Assembly: GCA_002392745.1 (NCBI GenBank)
Contig: DGHR01000015.1
Coordinates: 1-34,669 of the forward strand
DNA from: Bacteroidales bacterium UBA3843
GTDB taxonomy: Bacteria > Bacteroidota > Bacteroidia > Bacteroidales > Paludibacteraceae
DNA length: 34,669 bases
Direction of reading: 5' to 3'
The translations under genes were made by a program, and so were the position numbers. Below, one piece after another: positions 6,705-15,120 of this stretch (positions within the stretch are counted from its first letter, which is position 1; every line of letters starts with the position of its first letter). The notes under the pieces were generated by a model. That model had not been told where the DNA came from. It made no database searches and saw only the letters and a list, made by a program, of their open reading frames with translations.

Positions 6705-9700
6705 TCACTTCAGCATCTTCATCGTCTCTCCCTTTTCGTTTACAATCATGTAAACGCCGTGAGGCAATGCCATCTGATAGATATTCTCGTTGGTGGTAGC
6801 CACCTTGCGTCCGTAGATGTCGTAGATGTTCACCCATTCTCCGACGGTGTACACTTCGTCGATTCCCTGCGGGCTGTAGAGACGGATGGTAACCTCGTAC
6901 TCTTTGCGGTTGATATAATCCGTTACGACGTAGATAACCGGCCGGTATGAACTCTGGCTGAAGTCCACAGTCTCGTTGTCAGCAGGAGAAACAGAGGTGT
7001 GCGACTGGTCTGCCAAAACAACCTTTGGCGCAATAGCCGTCAGGTCAATATTCGGATGTGCGTTCTTGTCGATTTGCAGTTCGATGATGTTATCCGTGAT
7101 AGTCGCCTTCATGCCGCTGACGCTGAACTCGGTGATAGCCAGAGTCGGCAGTCCGACTGTCTGGTCGTTGCTGAGCAGATATTTCACTACCTCGTTGACG
7201 AGTCTCTTACCATCGGCGGTAAGGCGTTTTTCCGCATGGTCGCTACTGCTGGCAAGGGCAATAGGCATGCAGATATATTTCTTGCCGCCCTTGCGGAGCG
7301 AGACAGGCACTTCGTGCAGGAAGGTTTCCTGAACACCATCGCCGTAATAGTCTTCCATACTGCGTGTGAGTGCAGTAGCCAAACAGAGCGAGCCTTCGTA
7401 GTCCACCGCAGCCGGCATCAGACCTTTGTATCCAAGGCTGTCCAATACCGTAATCTTGTCTCCTTTGCGTTTGTTGAGTGCCTTGAAGATAGGGTGGTCT
7501 TCGCGCTGCACGGTAATGGATTTTCCGTTGTCGGAGATACTACCGTTGTCCGGCTCTCCCCAGTCCAAACGGTCGGGAGTGTAGCTGAACGATTTCATGT
7601 TCAGAACAGGAATAGCTACTTCTCCTCTGGCGAGGGCCAATACCTCGGCATTGTCTGCATCCACATCCTCGGAGATAAGCACCCATTTGTATTTGGCATA
7701 TTGTTCGGCAGCCCGCAGTCCGTTTTCGAGCGCTTTGCGGGTAATCAGATTCTTCGCGCCGCCTGCTTGGCTGGTCAGGTACTGGTAGATACCGTCTTTC
7801 TCATAGGCCAGGTTGTTCTTGTATAGATACAGCACAGGGTCATTGCCATAGTCCGCATTCTTGACCTTGATCAGTCCCTGGATACTATTGCCTTCCGCGA
7901 CAGCGATGACGAACGGATAGTCGCCTACGGCTGTAGGAGTTCCGCTGATAGTATATTTGCCATCCTTGCCGCTGCCGGTGATACCAGCCGGCGCAGTTGC
8001 AGTCCAGGTAAGTGTTACATCCGAACTCTTCAGGGCGTAATATTTGAATTTGATTTCATCAATCGGTTCGCCGACATAAGCCTCGATGATGGTATCCGTT
8101 TCCGCTTTGATTTCGGATTTTACATAGAACTTACCGCTTGCCCGGCTTGTTTCAATGCCGTTGTAATAAGCGATGACGTTGTACTTGTATTCGCCGGTGG
8201 GGCAGTTGGCAACACCGCCCAAAACGAGCGTGTCACCGAGGTCGTTATTGCTGTATTTATTCAGCGTAATGCCCGTAGCCTGTGCGCCCTCCCATTCGAG
8301 TTTGGTTTCTGCGCCCTCGATGTTATTGTATTTGGTGAAATAGTACACCGGTTTCGGTGCAGCCGTTTGCAGCACCACTTGCGTGGTATCATTGCCTTTC
8401 AGCCATTTGGTGCGCGGTTCTTGCGCTATTCGGAGCGAGAAACCGGCAAGGGCGCACTGGTTGCTGCCTGACATATTCTTGGGGTAAATCTCAATGAGGT
8501 GTCTGGAGGTAGTAATGTCGAATCGACGAACAGTGTACGATTCCGAAGACGTGACAGTTTGCTCTACACCGTCAATCTTTACACCCCATACCTCGCTTGA
8601 AGATAATTTCTTATCTTTAGCCCAGAATGAGAACTGGTCGTAACCTTGTATGTGGAATTGGTATTTCTTGCCGGAGCCTAGACGGTGCTCACGAATCTTT
8701 TCTGTTTCAAAGTCAAACTCGCCTACATCGGAAGCATCTTTACATTCGGAGTTTGCGGAGACGGTTCCTTCGAACCATGTGTCCCCGGGGGTTCCGACGT
8801 TTTTGTCGGTCGATGTGGAACCGCTGATACCGGTTGCTTTTCCTTCTGTGGCAAGAGTAGTAGAGAACGTCGGGTAACTTCCTTCGGCAGTGCGCTCCGT
8901 GTAATACACCTCATATTCACGTCCGCCGACATTGGTAAGCGGAGTGTTGTATCCTCCGGCAAGCGACTTGGCCTCGTATTTCTCGGGCAAGTGCACCAGA
9001 AGTTTTGTATCGGGCACCGGAGGTCCGGCTGTAACCGTTACTTCGCAAGTCGCTGTTTTAGTCGGGTCACCCTCTGATTGCGCAGTAATGGTTGCTTTGC
9101 CGTCTGCTTTTGCTGTTACTTTGCCGGAAGCGGAGACAGTAGCTACTGCCTCGTTGCTGCTGGACCATTTGACGTTGGTGTTGTCTGCATCGGTTGGCAC
9201 AACAGTAGCTGTGAGTGTAGCGGATGCGCCAATCTGCAGGGCGAGAGTTGACTTGTCGAGTGTAACGCCTGTGATGGTTACTTTGTCCGCCTCTGTGATG
9301 GTGACTGTATAGGTTGCTTTCTCTCCTGATTCGCTGGTAAAAGTGTATTGAATGGGACCTTTGGAGAAGTCCTGCCCAACGGCCGGGTCGGGAGTGCAAG
9401 ACGTAAGGTTATTACCCGTAAAGAGTAACACAATGCTGGTAAGAGGAGTGCCGTTCGTAACCTGACCTGTAATGGTCATGTTGACATTATCAACCGTAAC
9501 TTGTCCTTTCTGGGAGGGGGAAATCGTACATCCTGTTACTTTCGGTGCAGCGCTGGCAATGGTGAAAGTAACGGTGTATTGCTTGGTAGTACCATCTTCC
9601 GCTGTAACGTCAATAGTAGCCGTTCCCGGGAGGGTGGTGGGCTGAGTGACCGTAGCGGTTGCTTTCGCATGGTTTGTTGTGGCGGCAACCGTAGGCGGCG

Positions 9701-10394
9701 TGGTTGTTCCAACCGGCAGTTCCACGTCGTACGCGGTCTTGTCAGCCGAGAATCCGGGAACCGCCGTGCTGTTGTAGGTAATGCCGGAGAGGGTAGCATC
9801 GCTGGACGGGCCTGCAGGGCCTGCGGTTACATCAATGTCTGCAATCAAGTATGTTTGCCCTTCTCCGTATTTGGCATTTTTCTCATATCCAGTTCCATTA
9901 AACCCCTTCAATTGACGATAGATACGAACAATGCGAGCTCCAGCAGGAGGTGTAACTTCAACATAGTTGGCGTCACATTTTCCAGCGTATCCTGTGAACG
10001 GCACTAATTCTGCCGACAGGGTGTTATCGTACGCAGGAGTTGCTTTTTCTCCCCAGTAAATAAAGGCCATCTTCTTACCATCTCCGCTGGAGTTAAACGT
10101 AGCATGCAACACCAGTTTGGTTATGTCAGATGTGGAAGATATTTCTACATAATTCTCATCGACATTACCCGCAGTGGTACTACCTTCCACTGCATCATAT
10201 TTAGTACCCGAACTGCCTTCCTTACACATCTGTTTATTAGATACATTAAGGGTGGTAGAAACCGTAACAGCTCCCTTAGTGGTTCCGCTCTTGATTTCAG
10301 CAGCAGTGAAGGATTGTGTTTGTCCCCATGCAATACATGCTATCAGACAGGAAGTTAATAGAAAAAAACTTTTCTTAAAGATGTTAGTTTTCAT
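6705..10394 (-). CDS. Large secreted surface protein with Ig-like domains and T9SS-type C-terminus
   Basis: The 1229-residue protein starts with a signal peptide (MKTNIFKKSFFLLTSCLIACIAWGQ is cleaved near residue 25). An N-terminal beta-rich region follows. A cadherin-like beta-sandwich repeat spans about 201-285 (SSDATLSGITYNSTAVPGF), then a further beta domain, and a BIG2 bacterial Ig-like domain at about 372-455 (ending in KATITAQS...CEVTV). A possible carbohydrate-binding region and Ig-like linkers lie in the middle. Near 1020-1075 is a compact domain ending in DGKRLVNEVVKYLL. The last 65 residues (WVNIYDIYGRKVATT ... GVYMIVNEKGETMKMLK) fit the type A sorting signal recognised by the type IX secretion system. 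Export to the cell surface is therefore likely; a glycan-binding or degrading role is only inference, as no catalytic motif was recognised. It has its own terminator and probable promoter. Confidence 0.85.
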   Translation of the reverse strand: MKTNIFKKSFFLLTSCLIACIAWGQTQSFTAAEIKSGTTKGAVTVSTTLNVSNKQMCKEGSSGTKYDAVEGSTTAGNVDENYVEISSTSDITKLVLHATFNSSGDGKKMAFIYWGEKATPAYDNTLSAELVPFTGYAGKCDANYVEVTPPAGARIVRIYRQLKGFNGTGYEKNAKYGEGQTYLIADIDVTAGPAGPSSDATLSGITYNSTAVPGFSADKTAYDVELPVGTTTPPTVAATTNHAKATATVTQPTTLPGTATIDVTAEDGTTKQYTVTFTIASAAPKVTGCTISPSQKGQVTVDNVNMTITGQVTNGTPLTSIVLLFTGNNLTSCTPDPAVGQDFSKGPIQYTFTSESGEKATYTVTITEADKVTITGVTLDKSTLALQIGASATLTATVVPTDADNTNVKWSSSNEAVATVSASGKVTAKADGKATITAQSEGDPTKTATCEVTVTAGPPVPDTKLLVHLPEKYEAKSLAGGYNTPLTNVGGREYEVYYTERTAEGSYPTFSTTLATEGKATGISGSTSTDKNVGTPGDTWFEGTVSANSECKDASDVGEFDFETEKIREHRLGSGKKYQFHIQGYDQFSFWAKDKKLSSSEVWGVKIDGVEQTVTSSESYTVRRFDITTSRHLIEIYPKNMSGSNQCALAGFSLRIAQEPRTKWLKGNDTTQVVLQTAAPKPVYYFTKYNNIEGAETKLEWEGAQATGITLNKYSNNDLGDTLVLGGVANCPTGEYKYNVIAYYNGIETSRASGKFYVKSEIKAETDTIIEAYVGEPIDEIKFKYYALKSSDVTLTWTATAPAGITGSGKDGKYTISGTPTAVGDYPFVIAVAEGNSIQGLIKVKNADYGNDPVLYLYKNNLAYEKDGIYQYLTSQAGGAKNLITRKALENGLRAAEQYAKYKWVLISEDVDADNAEVLALARGEVAIPVLNMKSFSYTPDRLDWGEPDNGSISDNGKSITVQREDHPIFKALNKRKGDKITVLDSLGYKGLMPAAVDYEGSLCLATALTRSMEDYYGDGVQETFLHEVPVSLRKGGKKYICMPIALASSSDHAEKRLTADGKRLVNEVVKYLLSNDQTVGLPTLAITEFSVSGMKATITDNIIELQIDKNAHPNIDLTAIAPKVVLADQSHTSVSPADNETVDFSQSSYRPVIYVVTDYINRKEYEVTIRLYSPQGIDEVYTVGEWVNIYDIYGRKVATTNENIYQMALPHGVYMIVNEKGETMKMLK

Positions 10395-10646
10395 ATATAG
10401 ATTTTAATTTACAAATTCAACATTTTAATAGACATTTATATATAAAAATCACATGATATATATTATATATAATATATATATATATAGGGTTGGGTGGGAT
10501 ACGATATTGGTCCTATGCTCCCTCGACAAGTCCCTTATATGCCCCTTATAATTATATGATGCGTTATAATCGCGGCGCAAGATGTACGGAGGTGTTATTT
10601 GCCGATGTGTTGCGCCGGCCGCACTAAGGGATATTAATTCACGCTG

Positions 10647-10685
10647 CAAAATTAGTTATTTTTCTCCATATATGTGTGCACATAT
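10647..10685 (-). promoter_or_regulatory. Probable promoter with palindrome for the 1229-residue surface protein
   Basis: TAATTTTG reads on the minus strand at 10647-10654, but no TTG lies 20 bp upstream. Instead an inverted repeat, ATATGTG / CACATAT with a 2-nt centre (10670-10685), occupies the -33 region. This suggests a promoter that needs an activator or is blocked by a repressor. The leader would be about 245 nt. Confidence 0.5.
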
Positions 10686-10748
10686 TAAGAAAAAATGTGT
10701 AAAAATTGTCGTTATGGGTCATAAAACGCGCGCGTGTACATTTTTTAT

Positions 10749-10779
10749 TTGTGTATATCGGATTTTTTTAGTAATTTTG
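10749..10779 (+). promoter_or_regulatory. Promoter of the DUF3078 gene
   Basis: TTG at 10749-10751, 20 bp, TAATTTTG at 10772-10779. The leader to ATG 10855 is about 65 nt. Confidence 0.85.
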
Positions 10780-10854
10780 TGCCCGAATTGGGCGAATTAC
10801 GTAACCGTCCAACGAAAATGTCAAATATAAACAAACAATTTTATTATTTTGAAT

Positions 10855-12114
10855 ATGCAACGTAAATTTATTTCTTTGTCGCTGTGCTTGTTTGCAGCGC
10901 TTACACTTTCTGCACAGGATGTAGATAAAGCAACCGTAACCGGAAATGCAGAAGCCGCCGCCAAAGCGGGTTCGGACCTCCAGAAGCTGGAGAACACCGA
11001 GAAAGCATGGAAGTTTGACGGAACCGTAGGTCTGAATGCCGCCGCAACGGGTCTGGTAAACTGGGCTGCCGGTGGTAAGAACAACGTGAACGGTATCGTT
11101 TATGCCAAACTGCACCTGTTGTACCACAAGAACGCTATCGCATGGGAGACCAACTTTGATACGGATTTCGGAATGACCTGGATTGACCAGAAGGAGGATG
11201 CGTTCCAGAAGTCGAGCGATAATATCAAGCTGGCAACCAAGTTCGGTTGGGAGTTCAAGGAGAACTGGTATCTGACCGTGCTCGGTTCGTTCCAAAGCCA
11301 ATATGCACTGGGACGTAACTACGTGACCGGTTACAACGACATTATCTCCAAATGGTTGGCTCCTTCCTACACGGATGTGTCTGTCGGTATTGACTGGAAG
11401 AAGAGCTACAAGGGCGCTGATTTCTCGATTTATCTGTCTCCGATAGCAGGCCGTATCACGAGTGCCTATATCGGTGAGGCATGGAACAAACGCTACAGCG
11501 AGCAGGAGGCTCTGGGCGCATACCAATACGCGATTGATTATGCGGCAACTGATCTTGAGCGTGCTGCAGCACAGGCTGCGTACGATGCAGCAAAAGCAAC
11601 CTATGAGGCAGGCGGCTATGAAGCACAGCAGGCAGCGGGCGAGGATCTGCGCTCCAAACTGCAGAAGACATACGGTACCTACGGTTACGACGATGCCGGC
11701 GAGAAAGTGTACCGCAATGTACGTGCCGAGTTCGGTTTGAGCTTCAAGGGGGGTATCGCTTATACCTACAAGGACTTGAAATTGAGCACCACGCTGGGTC
11801 TTTTCACCCCGTATCAGGGCAAAGGCTTCAGCCTGAAGGACGCTTATGAGAAGACAGCCGGTGCCGGCTCGTGGGAGACCCGTGACAAAAACGCCTATTA
11901 TTTCGAGTATTCGAACAACAACCGTTACTTCGGTCATTTCGATGTAGACTGGGATGTTAACCTGAGCTACCAGTTCCTGAAATGTCTGCAGGTAACGTTG
12001 CAAACAAGCCTGAAGTACTACAACGGTACACTGATTGCAGACAAAGACGGCAATCTGAGTGAGCGTTGCCAGTTCAAGGGCGTAATCGGTCTGGGTGTCG
12101 GATATAGTTTCTAA
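10855..12114 (+). CDS. DUF3078 outer-membrane beta-barrel-like protein
   Basis: The 419-residue protein has a signal peptide (about 1-20, ending LTLSAQ) and then the DUF3078 pattern of Bacteroidota: WKFDGTVGLNAAATGLVNWAAGG, aromatic amphipathic strands and a terminal aromatic residue (GVGYSF), as expected of an outer-membrane barrel. Molecular function is unknown for the family. Residues about 218-278 form an alanine-rich helical segment (AAAQAAYDAAKATYEAGG) that interrupts the strands and looks like an insertion relative to the usual family pattern. ATG 10855 is chosen over TTG 10849, which is only two codons upstream. A GTACCAAG-type array follows the stop, then the coiled-coil gene. Confidence 0.85.
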   Translation: MQRKFISLSLCLFAALTLSAQDVDKATVTGNAEAAAKAGSDLQKLENTEKAWKFDGTVGLNAAATGLVNWAAGGKNNVNGIVYAKLHLLYHKNAIAWETNFDTDFGMTWIDQKEDAFQKSSDNIKLATKFGWEFKENWYLTVLGSFQSQYALGRNYVTGYNDIISKWLAPSYTDVSVGIDWKKSYKGADFSIYLSPIAGRITSAYIGEAWNKRYSEQEALGAYQYAIDYAATDLERAAAQAAYDAAKATYEAGGYEAQQAAGEDLRSKLQKTYGTYGYDDAGEKVYRNVRAEFGLSFKGGIAYTYKDLKLSTTLGLFTPYQGKGFSLKDAYEKTAGAGSWETRDKNAYYFEYSNNNRYFGHFDVDWDVNLSYQFLKCLQVTLQTSLKYYNGTLIADKDGNLSERCQFKGVIGLGVGYSF

Positions 12115-12146
12115 GTACCAAGGGACTAAGTACCAAGTACCAAGTC
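12112..12146 (+). repeat. TAAGTACCAAG-type array
   Basis: Three units of CTAAGTACCAAG type fill the 32-bp gap before the next gene; the DUF3078 stop TAA is the first unit's TAA. The same unit recurs at 22934-22980. Confidence 0.8.
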
Positions 12147-12422
12147 ATGCAGGCTTTAGATGACCTATCGCACAATGTGCATCTCTTGCTGGAACGCTAT
12201 GCGGCGCTGCAGCAGGAGAATGTGCGTTTGCGCGAGGATGTCGAACGTCAGCGCGAGGAACTGATTCGCACACACAGCGAGTTGCTCTCCTTGCAACAAC
12301 AGAACCGCCGCATCGCCACAGCTGACGCCTTGGTGGCAGCCGAAGGGAAAGAGTTGGCGGAGAAACGCATCAATGCGCTCATCGCGCAAGTGGACAGAGC
12401 TATCATAGCGCTGAAAGGATGA
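12147..12422 (+). CDS. Small coiled-coil protein upstream of zapA
   Basis: The 91-residue protein is almost entirely a predicted coiled coil, rich in Gln, Glu, Arg and Leu in heptad spacing (ERYAALQQENVRLREDVERQREEL). There is no signal peptide or membrane segment. I do not recognise a named family. Its place just before zapA (26-bp gap) and rny suggests a role linked to cell division, comparable in size and build to ZapB, but that is inference from position and shape. Confidence 0.75.
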   Translation: MQALDDLSHNVHLLLERYAALQQENVRLREDVERQREELIRTHSELLSLQQQNRRIATADALVAAEGKELAEKRINALIAQVDRAIIALKG

Positions 12423-12448
12423 CCGCTGTGCCGTAGAATGAAAGATTC

Positions 12449-12745
12449 ATGATTTCGGACAAGCAACATATAACCCTGCATCTGGATGCCCATACCGTGG
12501 GACTGGATGTGCCCCGCGAGGCGGAACCGAACTACCGCAATGCGGCCGAGTTGCTCAACCGCCGTTACCAGCATTATCTGCACTTGCTGCCCAACTCATC
12601 TTCGGAACAGCTGTGGATGTACACGGCGCTGGAAGTGGCTGTGTCGCTGCAATCCGATGCGCGGGAGAAAAGTCTGGAACCCGTGGAGGCGGAGATGAAG
12701 AAGCTGAACCGGATGGTGGAGCAAGCACTGCAGCAAGACAAATAA
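12449..12745 (+). CDS. zapA: Cell division protein ZapA
   Basis: The 98-residue product fits the ZapA family, which binds FtsZ and bundles its filaments at the division ring. It has the N-terminal beta-hairpin ITLHLDAHTVGLDVPREAEPNYR followed by the AAELLNRRYQHY helix and a long C-terminal coiled coil (VAVSLQSDAREKSLEPVEAEMKKL). It is flanked by a small coiled-coil gene and rny, a common Bacteroidota arrangement. No internal promoter was seen, so it is probably part of one transcript with its neighbours. Confidence 0.88.
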   Translation: MISDKQHITLHLDAHTVGLDVPREAEPNYRNAAELLNRRYQHYLHLLPNSSSEQLWMYTALEVAVSLQSDAREKSLEPVEAEMKKLNRMVEQALQQDK

Positions 12746-12769
12746 TTAATCACTCAATATTTACACACC

Positions 12770-14299
12770 ATGTTATACTTATACTTAGCAATCGCAGTTG
12801 TTCTCGGCCTGTTGACAGGCGCGGGGATATACTATGTCATCTCGCGCATTGCGGCCGCCAACCTATTGAAAAAGGCGGAGGAAGAAGCGGAGGTGATGAA
12901 GAAAAACAAGATTGTTGAGGCCAAGGAGAAATACATCGCCCTCAAGCTTGAGTACGACAACACGGTACGCGAGCAGGACAAACGTATACAGCAGCATGAG
13001 CAACGCTTGCAGCAACGCGAGCAGCAGCTGAATCAGCGACAGGGCGACATCCAGCGAAGCCTCAACGAAGTGAACCAGAAAACGCAGCAGATAGAACAAC
13101 GCCAACAGGCGCTGGATTACAAGCAGCAGGAAGTGGAGAAAATGCACCGCGACGCCGAGAAACAGTTGGAACAACTGAGCGGCATGAGTGCAGAAGAGGC
13201 GAAGAAACAACTGGTGGAGGCCCTGAAGGACGAAGCCAAGACGGCTGCCATGTCCTATATCAATGAAATCATGGACAACGCCCGTCTGGAAGCCAACAAA
13301 GAGGCGAAGAAAATCATCATCCAGACCATCCAGCGCGTGGCTTCCGAGACGGCAGCCGAAAACACCGTTTCGGTCTTCCATATTGAGAACGATGAGGTCA
13401 AAGGACGTATCATCGGCCGCGAGGGACGCAATATCCGTGCGCTGGAGGCGGCAACGGGCGTGGAGATAATCGTGGACGATACTCCCGAAGCCATCACGCT
13501 TTCTGCCTTTGACCCCGTGCGCCGCGAGATTGCGCGTCTGTCGCTTCACCAACTGGTACAGGACGGCCGTATCCACCCTGCACGTATCGAAGAGGTCGTT
13601 GCCAAAGTGACCAAACAAGTGGAGGAAGAGATTATCGAGACCGGAAAACGCACCACGATTGACCTGGGTGTGCATGGTCTGCATCCCGAACTGGTGCGTC
13701 TGGTGGGTAAGATGAAATACCGTTCATCGTATGGTCAGAACCTGCTGCAACACGCCCGTGAGACCGCTAATCTGTGTGCCGCTATGGCCGGAGAACTCGG
13801 TCTGAACGTCAAGGCAGCCAAACGTGCCGGACTGCTGCACGATATAGGCAAAGTGTCCGACGAAGACGTGGAGTTGCCGCACGCAGAACTCGGTATGAAA
13901 CTGTGCGAGAAATACGGCGAGAAACCGGATATCTGCAATGCTGTAGGCGCTCACCACGACGAATGCGAGATGACCACCCTCATCGCGCCTATCGTACAGG
14001 CCTGCGATGCTATCTCCGGTGCCCGTCCGGGTGCACGCCGCGAGATTGTGGAGAGTTATGTGAAGCGTCTGAACGACCTGGAGAACATGGCTATGTCCTT
14101 CCCGGGCGTGGTGAAGACATATGCTTTGCAAGCCGGCCGCGAACTGCGTGTGATTGTCGGCGCCGACAAGTTGTCGGACAAGGATACCGAACTGCTCTCG
14201 TTCGATTTGGCAAAACGCATCCAGGACGAGATGACGTATCCGGGCCAGGTCAAAGTGACTGTTATCCGCGAGGTACGCGCAGTCAATGTAGCGAAATAA
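12770..14299 (+). CDS. rny: Ribonuclease Y
   Basis: RNase Y is a membrane-anchored endoribonuclease that starts mRNA decay. The 509-residue protein shows the full architecture: N-terminal membrane helix (about 3-25), long coiled coil (about 30-165), KH domain with the GxxG loop in IIGREGRNIRALE (about 212-270), and HD domain with LLHDIGK (about 355-361) plus AHHDECE. Length is typical. It is the last gene of the group starting at the DUF3078 protein or the coiled-coil gene. A perfect 20-bp palindrome begins at its stop codon, and a bidirectional terminator follows at 14321-14356. Confidence 0.96.
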   Translation: MLYLYLAIAVVLGLLTGAGIYYVISRIAAANLLKKAEEEAEVMKKNKIVEAKEKYIALKLEYDNTVREQDKRIQQHEQRLQQREQQLNQRQGDIQRSLNEVNQKTQQIEQRQQALDYKQQEVEKMHRDAEKQLEQLSGMSAEEAKKQLVEALKDEAKTAAMSYINEIMDNARLEANKEAKKIIIQTIQRVASETAAENTVSVFHIENDEVKGRIIGREGRNIRALEAATGVEIIVDDTPEAITLSAFDPVRREIARLSLHQLVQDGRIHPARIEEVVAKVTKQVEEEIIETGKRTTIDLGVHGLHPELVRLVGKMKYRSSYGQNLLQHARETANLCAAMAGELGLNVKAAKRAGLLHDIGKVSDEDVELPHAELGMKLCEKYGEKPDICNAVGAHHDECEMTTLIAPIVQACDAISGARPGARREIVESYVKRLNDLENMAMSFPGVVKTYALQAGRELRVIVGADKLSDKDTELLSFDLAKRIQDEMTYPGQVKVTVIREVRAVNVAK

Positions 14300-14318
14300 T
14301 CAGCCATGCATGGCTGAT
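14299..14318. repeat. Perfect 20-bp palindrome after rny
   Basis: ATCAGCCATGCATGGCTGAT is its own reverse complement and begins at the last base of the rny stop codon. With no loop it is a better protein-binding or recombination-site candidate than an RNA hairpin. Confidence 0.85.
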
Positions 14319-14320
14319 AC

Positions 14321-14356
14321 ACAAAGGACTTCCGCCTACAGGTAGAAGTCCTTTGT
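14321..14356. terminator. Bidirectional terminator between rny and the methyltransferase gene
   Basis: A 12-bp stem (14321-14332 with 14345-14356) and a 12-nt loop separate two converging genes. The methyltransferase stop codon (14336-14338) is in the loop, so its last codons (TKDFYL) come from the stem. Confidence 0.8.
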
Positions 14357-15094
14357 TAATTCCTGATAGGCGGCAGAACGGCCGCCTTTTTCGTTCTCGA
14401 GAACCAGTGTGTCTTCGTGAGGAACGAAATCTCGCTGTTTCGATGTATCGGTGTTGCGAGAAGCCGGTTTGCAGAAGCATAGCAGAACACGCCGTGCGGG
14501 TTTGCTCTCCTTTGAGAAAACGCGCGTCACGCGCGTAAGAAACAATCCGTTGCTGTCAGCCAGCAATCGGGCGTGCTCTTCCTCTTCGGCGGGCAGGATA
14601 AGCGCCAACCGTCCGCCCGTCCGCAACAAGCGCGTGCTATGGGCAAACAGTTCTTCGTACGACAGCGTGTCCGTATGCCGCGCCTGTTTGCGGCCGCTGT
14701 CCGGATTTTTCAGACTGTTTTGGAAATAAGGCGGATTGGAGACGATGAGGTCGTAAGGTAATGTACGAGGGGACGATGTACGATGTACGATTTGCCAGTC
14801 TTGAAGGCGTGCATGGAATGTATGCAGGCGGTCCGACCAAGGTGAGGCGGCAAAGTTCTCTGCGGCCTGATTTACTGCGGATTCATCGATGTCAATGGCG
14901 TCTATCAGTGCTTCGGGGGACCGTTGCGCCAGCATTAGTGCAACCAGCCCGCTGCCCGTACCGATGTCTAAAACGGAACATGGCAAATGGGGCGTCTCGG
15001 CCCAACATCCCAAAAGCACTCCGTCGGTGCCGACTTTCATTGCGCACCGGTCGTGCCGGACGTAGAATTGTTTGAATTGAAAACCCGGATTCAT
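14336..15094 (-). CDS. trmN6: tRNA1(Val) A37 N6-methyltransferase (TrmN6/YfiC family)
   Basis: The 252-residue protein has the family start FQFKQFYVRHDRCAMKVGTDGVLLG, the SAM-binding DIGTGSG (43-49), acidic DAIDID (65-70) and the N6-adenine methylase motif NPPY (120-123). It should methylate A37 of tRNA1(Val) or a related tRNA. ATG 15094 matches the usual start; an in-frame ATG at 15124 would overlap the upstream stop as ATGA and is possible. Residues about 101-113 (QIVHRTSSPRTLP) are encoded by degenerate CGTACAT heptamers and interrupt the short linker normally before YDLIVSNPPY, a repeat-derived insertion. Confidence 0.88.
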   Translation of the reverse strand: MNPGFQFKQFYVRHDRCAMKVGTDGVLLGCWAETPHLPCSVLDIGTGSGLVALMLAQRSPEALIDAIDIDESAVNQAAENFAASPWSDRLHTFHARLQDWQIVHRTSSPRTLPYDLIVSNPPYFQNSLKNPDSGRKQARHTDTLSYEELFAHSTRLLRTGGRLALILPAEEEEHARLLADSNGLFLTRVTRVFSKESKPARRVLLCFCKPASRNTDTSKQRDFVPHEDTLVLENEKGGRSAAYQELTKDFYL

Positions 15095-15120
15095 TTGGTC
15101 TTTTTCCCGTTTGCATCGGG

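Larger units (their letters stand above)
10395..10854. other. Divergent intergenic region between surface protein and DUF3078 genes
   Basis: No gene was found in these 460 bp. From left to right it holds an AT-repeat tract (10453-10486), a GC-richer unannotated stretch (about 10490-10640) that would be the 5' leader of the leftward gene, a leftward -7 element (10647-10654), a 16-bp inverted repeat (10670-10685), a long-loop hairpin with T runs on both strands (10690-10698 with 10738-10746), and the rightward promoter (10749-10779). Confidence 0.7.
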
